A stretch of DNA of 64,000 nucleotides from positions 12,656,001-12,720,000 of the forward strand of contig CM073321.1 of NCBI GenBank assembly GCA_037043015.1. The letters run 5' to 3'. Below are positions 24,774 through 34,190 of this stretch, in pieces; positions within the stretch are counted from its first letter, which is position 1; every line of letters starts with the position of its first letter. The translations under genes and the position numbers were made by a program. The notes below the pieces were generated by a model that searched no databases, was not told the origin of the DNA, and was given only the letters and a program-made list of their open reading frames with translations. The DNA is from Bryum argenteum. Its lineage: Eukaryota > Streptophyta > Bryopsida > Bryales > Bryaceae.

Positions 24774-26348
24774 GGTGTGTCAAACATATCCATTTTTAAA
24801 CTATAATACAATAAGACTTCATTAGATGTGGTTTTAGTTGTCTATACTTACAATGTATCAAGAAAAAAAATTAAAAATTAAAAAAAATATTTTGAAGTAA
24901 TTTTATTTGATTTTTTAGTTGAAAAAGTAAGTCATGTCCCAATAACCTAAAATCCATAGAACCAAGCAAATGGAATATCAACCATTTTTATTTTAATATA
25001 ATTTTTGAATATGACATACATCTTCTTGTATAGAATACAAAATAATTTATTTAATTATAAAAAAATTAATTCATTGTGCACTATAATGCCTGCAAATCCC
25101 CAAATTCAGCACTTTTTCCCTCATCTATGAATGGATCCAAAAAAAATAAAAAATCTAAGAGAAAATCTATAGGCATATATACTTTGATTTCAGTGAGGTG
25201 CATGATATTTTATTTTCTATTTTAGGGTCTTTTTACTTGATTAAAATGAATAAATTAGACAAACTTTGGAGGCTTTCAATAATAATAACCTAATTAGTGT
25301 GTCCAAAAAGTGATACCCCAAGCTTACCATTGCCCATTCGCGAGTTTTGATTCACAACCAATCTTGGTAACCAGCAGCCCCCAAATATTCTCGCCCCTCG
25401 TCTCTGATTGCTGGTCACTACCATGGTGAACTTCAAGGCAAAGCTGCAACGCAAGAAGATGCAAATGCAGCCCCTTCGTCTGACGCAGGAAGTAAGCATT
25501 CACAACGGCAGCCACGAGTCGATCATATATCAGACTCCTGAGACGACGAGATCATAGAGGCGCAAGGCGATTTTGTCCCAAACACAGCGGGGGCCGACAC
25601 CAAAGAAGATCAAATCAGTCATGATGAAGAAGCCGACCCTGGCCGATCCCACGAAGATTGAACAGACAAGCTTAGTGTCGGCCTTGACAGTCCTAATCGA
25701 CAGTGTAGAGAAAGTTGTAGATTACAAAGAGTCCATGAATGTCTTCAAGAACTACTCGGCTCTTTGCCAAGACTCTTACATCTTTGGCTCTCATGTCACT
25801 TACGAGATTCCAATCGAGCGTCTCTTTACCCCCCCCCTCCGCAGACCTGAACATCCGGAACCTTGAGCAGGAAAAAGTAAGGCACACAATGCATTTCCTT
25901 ATTGAGATGTGCGATAAGGAGAAGAAGAACTTCCTCTGCGTCTTCCTGAAGAATAAGCTCGTAAAACCCAAATCTTGGGAGGAAATACAGGACGAGGAGT
26001 TCTACATGGTCAATGGACAACAGTGTGTCGAGGTCTCCAAGCAGTTGCAAAACAGGCTAGATGTAGATGTGAAGATCAGGGACTCTTTTAAGGCATGAGA
26101 CTGCTTTGTAGTATGGAATGAAGATAAGTCCATCATTTGAAGAATCTCCGCGTTCTACAATAGGGTCAACCACTTCATGAATACAAATCCAACGTGGGCG
26201 ACAAACATCATCGTGGCGCGGGAGCTGTGGAATAGCCTCGGTAGACGGGAGAATCCAAAGGAGGCTACTGAAGGTGGCAAGACCGTCACATAGAAGGCCT
26301 TCAAGGGCAAGAAATCAGCAAAGGACGCATTCAACGTATGTGCAACTT

Positions 26349-26449
26349 CATTTAACTTGATTTGAGTTGAATGGTGTTCTACACTACTTAAGATGATATT
26401 TCGATTCCATTCCTGCTGTAACCTATTTCAACTCGACTCGAGTTAAATA
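26349..26449. repeat. Two family A palindromes inside an intron
   Basis: Both lie in the 145-bp intron 26,336-26,480 of gene A, at 26,349-26,372 and 26,425-26,449. They make up about a third of the intron. Confidence 0.85.
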
Positions 26450-27861
26450 TCTAACTCAATATCGTACTCGGTTGATATAGGAGTTTATGGAAGCTGTCAG
26501 GCTTAGATTTGCTCTCATTGACGTGAAGGGCGCCCAGAAAGCAATGACAGCAATCAAGGCAGCCATAGAAAAGCTCAACATTCAGAATGAGCTTAAAATC
26601 ATTTGTGCTCCTAATGATGTCTACAAGGTCTGGCTTGAGCTTTTCTCAGCCGCATCCCAAGGGGAGCTCACCGACCCCAACACATGAAGGAAGATGAAGG
26701 AGTTGGGGAAGTGGAAGCCTAAGCATGGAAACATCTCCAGGGAGTTCTTCAAATGGATCGGCAACACAAGTTACCCCCAGCTCAAGCGATTAGCCGAGCA
26801 TATGCTGAACAAACCGAACCCGAAACGGTCATACACATATCCCAAAGTCACATTGAAGCAGATGAAGGGTATGTTTGTAGATTTCTACAGCTCTTACGAC
26901 TGGCTGGAGCGCTGCAAGAGGAAGACCATCGTAAAGCGCGTGATTCACAGCATGCGCCCTAACTTAATGCTGTTCAGCACGAGTGGGGACTTCAGGAAGG
27001 AGAGCTCGAAGAAATTCAAGACCAATTTCAAGATAACGCCAGCTACATTGAACGTTCTGATCACGAATCCCGGGGAGTCCTTCTTCACGCTGGCAAAATT
27101 TCCCAGCAACAAGAACAAGTCCGTAGAGCAACTCTCGCCGTATGCAGCAGAGTTCTTCAGAGTTTTTCTCGCCAACAAGGGGAAGTTTCAGGTTCCAAGG
27201 GGCGAGACAAACTTCAGGGCCTACAACCTGGAGGACGATATGCTGGAGGGATTGGCACGGTGACTCTTGGAACGAATTATTTTCCAAGAGAATCAAGGTC
27301 GGAATAATGGACTTCCGTAATCTCCCGGAGCACAAATGGTATCAGCTTCATCGAGCTCGTCATGAGGCTCGTACTTTTACAACGTCCTCCAAGTCTTAAA
27401 GTCTATCACGGACCCGGTGGTTACTGAAATCCCCGTTTGGGTTTCGATCTGCTGAAGTAGGAATGCTGAGGCAAAGATCAAGAATCACCTGGATAGTTGC
27501 GAGTTCGGAAACAACTACAAGATAGAGTATGCGGAATATATTCCGGCTCCATATGAGCGACTTGAGGACCAAACCCTGTCGACCAAGAAGGCCAAGGGTC
27601 ATGTCCAAATCCTCTTCTTGTTTCGAAAATCGTAGAAGTTGAAGATTCCAAACCTCCCCAAGTTCTTCCCGGGCCCCGACACTCCACAGTTCAACATCTG
27701 CGAGAGATACAACGAACTCGAGTACCGTATCTATAATACGGTATTGAGGATGGAGTTCTACCTGAAGCTACTTGATCTCTTCTGCAAGGAAGGGGATGCG
27801 ATCCTCAGTGTTTTTGGAGGCGGGAAGCTCTACTGTGCGGCCTCGGTAAGGACATCCAATA

Positions 27862-28207
27862 TATCAACTCGATTCGAGCTGAATAGTTCGTCATGACTCT
27901 GTTGCTTTCTAAGCTCGTTGTATTTAACTGGAATCGAGTTCAGTGCCCACTTCAGTGTCCAGGGATCATTTCACACTAACTTGGATTCTATTCAACTCGA
28001 CTCGAGTTGAATGGATTATTAAGTGTGCTACAAAACCATGTAATCTCATGCGTTCTTAAATTTAACTCGACTCGAGTTGAATGTATTGATTGGTGGCGCT
28101 TAGAGTTAATATTTGGTATTCAACTCGAGTCGAGTTGAATGCGCACAATAGAGTAGTATAGTAGTGCTCTCACACGCCAGCTCCGTTTCAACTTGATTTG
28201 AGTTAAA
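27862..28207. repeat. Six family A palindromes inside an intron
   Basis: Copies begin at about 27,862, 27,921, 27,989, 28,059, 28,118 and 28,186, all within the intron 27,846-28,253 of gene A. Three are perfect or nearly so (27,989, 28,059, 28,118). None falls in an adjoining exon. Confidence 0.9.
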
Positions 28208-29232
28208 CGTACAAATTATTGACGTTGTCATCCCCTGCTATGTCCACTCGCAGATGTGTTTGTTGAAGAATTACACGATCAGCTCCAGCGACGAGCACAA
28301 CGAGGCCGTCAAACTTTCGATGGAGGTTTTCAACTTGGATCGTCGAGATTTCAAAGGTGGGTACCCGTTCGTTGAGGCTTCCGTATCCAGGGAGAGACTG
28401 GAACCACCACCACCCCCCATGAAGGGCGAGAAGGGGAAGGCAAAGAGGAAAGGCAAGGCAGTAGAGTTACCACTTGACGTGAATCACCCAATATCGATAG
28501 TAATCGGGTCAAGTGACGACGATGACGATCCAAACCAAGATGTTGAGGCCTACGGATCCCAACTCCCGATAACGCCCCAAACTAGACAAGGCTCATCTTC
28601 TCATTTTCCTCATCCCCAGGAACAAGGCGTCTCCGATAGCTCTCTTCCGGCTTCCACGCCATCGCCTCAGAAGAAGAGAAGAGAGTCACTATCCGTTGAC
28701 GCTCTAATGGAAAAGCTCGTAAGAATGCAGGAGGAGGCGCAGGCGCGACAAAGGGTCGAAGTTGAAGCAGTGCTTGCTCGAGAGCGCGAGGAACGCAGAC
28801 TCCAAAGAGTGGAGGATGAGCATCGATGGAGCGTAATGATATCTAAGGCCTTCGCAAGAATACGTGGGATAGTAGTCCAAGCCATTTCGCACCTTAAGGC
28901 AAAGCCGCTCCTCTCGCTCGATCCAAGTCATAGTAAACCTCTCCTTCTGACCCACGGGGCTGCTCAGTCTTCCGACAGCGGTGCAGCTCGACATTCATCT
29001 CCTCAACGTTCCCTCCAAAGCATGCCGTTTGAGTCGACTGCAGCTCCAGCACCTGTCGGCAACATTGATCAAGATAATTGTAGGGATCAAGGCCCATCAA
29101 GTCGCTCCATACCCTCGGACCCAGTCGATTTCGAAAGGAAGGCCGTGGATGAGGAAGAGCAGATAGGGACACAGGATGAGACCCTTGATCGGAACGTTAC
29201 GGAATCAGGTTGAACTCCATGATGTAGTCTTT

Positions 29233-29256
29233 CATTTAACTCGACTCGAGTTGAAC
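29233..29256. repeat. Family A palindrome just after the gene A stop codon
   Basis: A near-perfect copy lies about 20 bp past the TGA at 29,211-29,213. It is the last family A copy in the window and may mark the right side of element A. Confidence 0.85.
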
Positions 29257-29926
29257 TAATCCTTCAATGAATGGAAGATCGCCTATAGAAGCCTTCGGAA
29301 GTTGTTGTTGGCCTAGTATATACATTCCCCTAGGACAATTTTGTTAGATTGGACTTAGTGTTCATCGTGTAAATACTTTTTGTATATGACTCTCATTTTT
29401 GAGCGCAGAGTTTGGAATACAATCATATTTTCTTACACAATTTCTCCCTCTGATTTCTACGCAAGCTCCATTGATTTGCAAAGTGTTCCAAATTTATGTT
29501 TGTCTCATGAGGTCCCCCCTATAGAAGACAAACACGTAATTCATTATAATGGTAATATTCAAACTCTCAAAATATAATCGACCTAAATTCCAACATATGT
29601 ATCGAGCTAAAAGCGCGTGTTGTAGAGCTAAAGTGAATACAAAAGATGATGAAAGTAGCAAACACAACATGCATTTCGACAGCAATTTGCAAAAAGAGCA
29701 CAATAAAACGATAAACTCAATTAAATTGGGAATCGACAATCAACGCCGAAAAATACAAACACTTGAATCGTTGACCTTTTAGGCACAATGACTGTATCAA
29801 TACTTAACTACGGATATCAGTTGCTAGCAAAGATAAGAGATAGGACTTCTACGTGCATTTCTAAGATGATTCTATTGGCAAAAAGTCACGACACAATAAA
29901 TTGATAGCTCAAATTGCACTGAGGTC

Positions 29927-29949
29927 ATTTAGCTCGACTACAGCTAAAT
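29927..29949. repeat. Solitary family B palindrome, 3' of transposase B
   Basis: A slightly degraded copy of the arm ATTTAGCTCGA and its complement lies about 32 bp past the stop codon of transposase B. With the array at 32.3-33.4 kb it brackets the body of the gene. Confidence 0.8.
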
Positions 29950-29980
29950 TGGAATACCCAAATAAACTAGGGATGTCAGG

Positions 29981-32900
29981 CTACTCCTCTCTACCGTCGA
30001 ACCGCTCAATACTTTGTTTGATGGTGTCGATTTGACGCTCCGATAATGAAATAATCGGACGCCGAGAGCCAAGTTTTGCACTTGATTTCCATGACGTAAA
30101 AATAGCATCAGCATGAAGCCATTCCGGAATGTGAGTGTCTTCAACTGTCCATTTGAAGGTCTTTGAATGTAGTCTTTGATATAACCCTTGAAGTCAGGTA
30201 TTTCCTCTATTAAATGAGGAATAACCGGCAAAGACTCTGCGTCCAATCCGTCCATAAATGACTTCATCAACTGAGTAAGTGTGAGAAAGTCATTCTCTTT
30301 CAGATTCATGCTCCAACGTCCAAAGAGGGCGTCAATATCTTTGTGGGTATGTCCAACTAACAAAAAATTGACATGTACTTCACGGAACACACCCATGTGT
30401 ACCAGAAGAGACCAAAAGCGAGACATAAATCTATTCTTGTTGTCAGAATTTGCGTTGTCTAGTTGCACATGCAGGACAGGGGGTACAGGCTCCGCCACCT
30501 AAGAAACTTTACGTTCAGGAAGAAGAGAGTTTAAACACCCTTCTTTTCCAAACAGTACAGCTTCAAAAAAAAGGCAGCGACCCTGAATTTGTGAATAATG
30601 ATTTCGAATACGAGATCAAAACACCTTCTAGATCTTGTAAAAGCTTTAATATTGATACAACAGTGTGATTGCAATCACTTGGATAAATATCGTGCCCATA
30701 AGGAGCATACCGGACATCGCTACGCCCATGCCTATTCATGCCAGTCACAGCAATTGGAAGCTTCATCAATGCATCATTTGCCTTTGTTTTATGTGAAAAT
30801 ACAGGGCACGCAGTCTTTGCATGATCCATTTTGTCATGTATTATACAAAGTTCATCTCTCGGCCTCTGAATAGAAAGAGAATGATTTGAGTAATAATACT
30901 CACGATGCGTTTCTTGATAATGCAAATGCTCCTCTAGCTTCTTGATCCACATATTCTCTTCACATGAATCAGGTACCATTGACTTGATCATTGTCTCCAT
31001 CCTGTCACAGGTTGAGAAACGAGCAAAGTTGCCCCCTAGCGCCTTTTTCGAATACTCCGAAAATTTTGACCTCCTAATCCTGCTAAGTGTGCTCTAAGAA
31101 ATGGACTTCAAGCCCAACCTCTCATTGATGTCATTAATCCCAGGTATGGCATCCTTCCATCTGCAGGACAACGGCAAGGACCGAGACACAACCTTCTCAC
31201 CAGATGTCAACATCTTCGTCCTGTGAGGCATATGATCAGCAGCATTGTCAATAAATGTCTTCAGAGTAGCTACAGCTTGCTTAACATGCAATCGTGGTTT
31301 CTTCTGTCCAACATTGCCATGGTGGCGAGCACGTAGCCCAGCTGTAGCTTCTCCCTTTTTCCTGTAAAATGTTGAAATCGGAACTCCACTTATATGTTGC
31401 CATGCACGCGCGCAAACGTCGATGCCTTCAGTGGTTACCATCATCGTGCCGTCTGGTGCCTGATGAAAAACAATTATGAACATCTATCTTGAAATGTGAC
31501 TTAAATTTAAAACCCGACGCCTCGTACATCTGCTTTCGGAGAGCCATAATTTTCTCTCGAGGGAAAAGTTGGCAACAATTCTTGATGCAACAAATCTTGC
31601 TTGCAACCAAGTTGACTGAATCTAACGTCAGGAGCTCCTCTTCTCTTTTGGTCCTTAAGAATCCTGAGTTTTGTTGTCCCAACTCATACGGTCGCACCCC
31701 CTTTCTCTTTGGATGATCTCTGGCATAAACAATGAAGTTAAATTGATCAACTCGTAAATGATCAAGCAGTGACCAACCCTCATGGATAGCATGGCTAAGC
31801 TTCCAACTCCTAGTTCCACATATGGTTTCAGCTGGTACGAAGTCGAAATTCAAGCACTTCTCGATCTGCACAACTACTTGATCTTCACATACGGGCTCGT
31901 CATTACACTGTAACATTCTATCAACATCCAGAGTCTGACTAATGCCTTCACCAACAACATCCCCTCTATCGTTGAGAAGTGTCACAAATTTCGTAACCCA
32001 TTTGCTTCTGGGCAGTCCGGGGCAATCTTTTAAATGGTCCGGAAGAACAAGCTTGGAAGGAACATCCAAGTCCTATAAAATTACAAACAAAGACGAATAA
32101 GTACAAATGGTTAAACTCAAGACAAAAATATATTGAGCAAAATTAGTAAATCCACTACCTCAGAAAAAGATGCTGAAAATCACCGTCGCCATCAGATTCA
32201 CTCAATTCCATGATTACTTGAATGCCAGCAATAAACACACAACCATGAGAAATCACTGGTAAATTGATATACCTGCAATCAGAAATGTGCATGACCATTA
32301 AGGAAATTGTATTACTATTTCGCTCGAGTCGAGCTAAATCGGCAGCAAGTTATTTGTTCATCAAGCTAGCCTCGAAGCAGTTGCATGTCAATGACTATGT
32401 AGCTCAACTCGAGCTAAATGGTCATCTAGCTACAAATACCTCGGGGTTTGATGATGAACAAAACTCTTGATGCCCATTTAGCTCGACTCGAGCTAAATGG
32501 TCATCAAGATTTTTGTTTATTACGCTAACCTCGAAGCATTTCTAAACAAAAGACCATTTAGCTCGAGTCGAGCTAAATGGTCATCCAGCTACAAATGCCT
32601 TGGAGTTGATCGGTGAACAAATATCTTGAAGACCATTTAGCTCAAGTCGAGCTAAATAGTCTTCAAGATATTTGTTCATCACACTCACCTCGAAGCTGTT
32701 GCATCTGGATGACCATTTAGCTCGAGTTGAGCTAAATGGTCTTCTTTTTAGAAATGCTACGGGTGTGTTGGTGAACACTTATTTCGATAACCATTTAGCT
32801 CGACTCGAGCTAAATGGGCATCAAAATAACTGTTCACCAACAAGCCCCGAAGCAAATGTATCTAGATGACCATTTAGCTCGACTCGAGCTGAATGGTCTC

Positions 32901-33565
32901 CCTTTAACATATGCTTTGAGGTGAGCGTGATGAACAGCTTGATGCCCATTTAGCTCGAGTTGAGCTAAATGATCATCGAGATAACTGTTCACCAACAAGC
33001 CCCAAAGCAAATGTATTTGGATGACCATTTAGCTCGACTCGAGCTAAATGGTCTTTCTTTTACAAAAGCTTCGGGGTTTGTTTATGAACAGTTTTCTTGA
33101 AGACCATTTAGCTCGACTCGAGCTAAATGGGCATCAAGAAAGCAGTTCGTCACGCTCACCCCGAAACATGTGAAAAAAGAAGACCATTTAGCTCGAGTCG
33201 AGCCAAATGATCCTCCAACAATCATCCCCCAAGAAAACTCAAATAATTCTTAGGTGGATTACCATTTAGCTCGAGTCGAGCTAAATGGTCTTACGATGAA
33301 TCATTCAAGTACTCCAACTCGTGAACTCGAAGCATTTGGATGTGGATGCCCATTTAGCTCAACTTGAGCTAAATGAGCCTGACCATATTGCATGCATTCG
33401 AGATAAGAAACTGCCTTGATATTCGTGCACAGTTATTTCTGAGAATGATTCTTGGGAACCGTGCACAAGTAAAATAGTATATTTGCCTCGATTTCCGTGT
33501 ACACCAACTCCGACGAAATCCACTTTGCCATCAGGAATGCACCACGATGAAGCCAACATATGACG
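29981..33565 (-). pseudogene. Transposase-like gene, copy B, internally deleted
   Basis: It reads on the minus strand and aligns with copy A throughout. Shared landmarks are WVTKFVTLLNDRGD, LFPREKI, DHMPHRTKMLTSGEKVVS, IIHDKMDHAKTACPVFSH, HVQLDNANSDNKNR and VGHTHKDIDALFGRWS. Near 30,157 the text jumps from IPDFKGYIKDY to FKWTVEDTHIPEW, which matches the extreme C-terminus of copy A, so roughly 280 residues are missing. It ends at TAG 29,981. Other damage: a frame change at an A8 run near 30,570, a TAG near 30,500, and breaks near 31,100 and 31,450. An upstream exon at about 32,157-32,274 follows TGATTGCAG and a candidate first exon lies at about 33,380-33,562. The palindrome array would then sit in an intron. 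Probably a non-autonomous remnant. Confidence 0.6.
32317..33378. repeat. Palindrome array B, 14 copies at about 79 bp
   Basis: Copies with core arm CATTTAGCTCGA, one central base, and reverse complement start at about 32,317, 32,397, 32,475, 32,554, 32,632, 32,711, 32,790, 32,869, 32,944, 33,023, 33,102, 33,181, 33,260 and 33,349. Most intervals are 78-80 bp. Many are extended to about 31 bp as GACCATTTAGCTCGA and complement. The intervening sequences are related, and successive ones are inverted: a spacer with CTCGGGGTTTGATGATGAAC is followed by one with its approximate complement (GTTTATTACGCTAACCTCGA). The true unit is therefore about 158 bp of alternating orientation. Confidence 0.95.
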
Positions 33566-33750
33566 AATCAACAACAAATTCTTGTTACACATTGAAATTG
33601 AGGTTATTGATCGAACTCACCCTCACGCCGTGCTCGACAGCTGCAATAATTTAACGAAGGCCCTTCGCATCCTCAAAAGCAGCGCGCGCATCAACTCCAG
33701 AGCTACGAAGAGTCCCAAACCCTAATCAGAATTTACTAAACCGGAAGCAC

Positions 33751-33852
33751 AAATGGAGTATAGGAGAAATGGAGTATAGGAGAAATGGAGTATAGGAGAA
33801 ATGGAGTATAGTATAGCACAAATGGAGTATAGGAGAAATGGAGTATAGTGAG
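33751..33852 (+). repeat. 16-bp minisatellite
   Basis: The unit GGAGTATAGGAGAAAT repeats about six times, with one variant carrying GTATAGCACAA. Long open frames on the minus strand here are produced by the repeat and are not genes. Confidence 0.9.
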
Positions 33853-34060
33853 ACGAAGGGCAGAGGTGCGGAGGTGCGGAGGTGAGGCCAAGAGCAAATG
33901 TGTGAAAGTACGAAGGTGCGGAGGAGCGGAGGAGCGGAGCAGTAGAGGACCGGAGGAGCGGGATAGTGCGCAACGAGAAAGAAGAGCGAGCAACACCAAG
34001 CGGGAAGAGAAATGGCGCCATAAAAGAGCACGAATTGGGCAGAGAAAGGGCGCCAAAAAA
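33848..34060. other. Purine-rich tract, possible 5' flank of copy B
   Basis: A GA-rich stretch full of GCGGAGG words follows the minisatellite. It lies upstream of the candidate first exon of transposase B on the minus strand, where it would be a CT-rich leader or promoter. That role is inferred from position. Confidence 0.25.
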
Positions 34061-34107
34061 GGCCACTAACGGTCAGAGAATTTTGAGTAAAAGTGATGTG
34101 GTTGGGA

Positions 34108-34190
34108 ACTTCGGGAGGAACAGGGAACTTCGCGAGGAACGGGGACATCTTGGGAACTTCGGGAGGAACGGGGACATCTTGGGGGAGTAA
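34108..34190 (+). repeat. About 28-bp tandem repeat
   Basis: GGGAACTTCGGGAGGAACGG followed by GGACATCTT repeats about three times with small changes. Confidence 0.8.

Larger units (their letters stand above)
22987..29213 (+). pseudogene. ParB/DNA-methyltransferase-like gene, copy A
   Basis: A plus-strand gene with long exons at about 24,279-24,773, 25,410-26,335, 26,481-27,845 and 28,254-29,213. Junctions CAAC/GTATGT, GATATAG/GAG, CTCG/GTAAGG and TCGCAG/ATG keep phase 0. The second exon has FYMVNGQQCVEVSKQL, resembling the Gly-Gln motif of ParB-like domains. The third ends with MEFYLKLLDLFCKEGDAI followed by LSVFGGGK, resembling motif I (the SAM loop) of DNA methyltransferases. The last exon is disordered with a Glu/Arg coiled coil. 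Motif IV is not recognisable (ITDPVV at the expected place), so activity is doubtful even in the ancestor. In-frame stops lie at 24,376, 26,096, 26,138, 26,291, 26,685, 27,261, 27,453 and 27,633, with frame shifts near 25,830 (a C run) and 27,300-27,360. Bacterial and phage ParB-methyltransferase fusions are known. Domain calls rest on pattern memory. Confidence 0.5.

Noticed and set aside
26096-27635. Possible reassignment of TGA as a sense codon
   Set aside because: TAG stops and frameshifts occur in the same gene, and the intact membrane-protein gene at 41-43 kb uses TGA as its stop. Decay by C-to-T change is simpler.
17757-29256. Bacterial plasmid or phage contamination because of ParB-like motif and palindromes
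   Set aside because: Clear GT-AG introns in consistent phase, plant-like composition of flanks and adjacent plant transposons argue for nuclear plant DNA.
32317-33378. CRISPR-like array (regular palindromic repeats with spacers)
   Set aside because: Spacers are homologous to each other and alternate in orientation, the setting is a plant genome, and there are no cas genes. It is a tandem repeat.
33722-34148. Overlapping long open frames of 106-140 codons on the minus strand
   Set aside because: They follow the 16-bp minisatellite and a low-complexity purine tract and repeat the same short peptide; not a gene.
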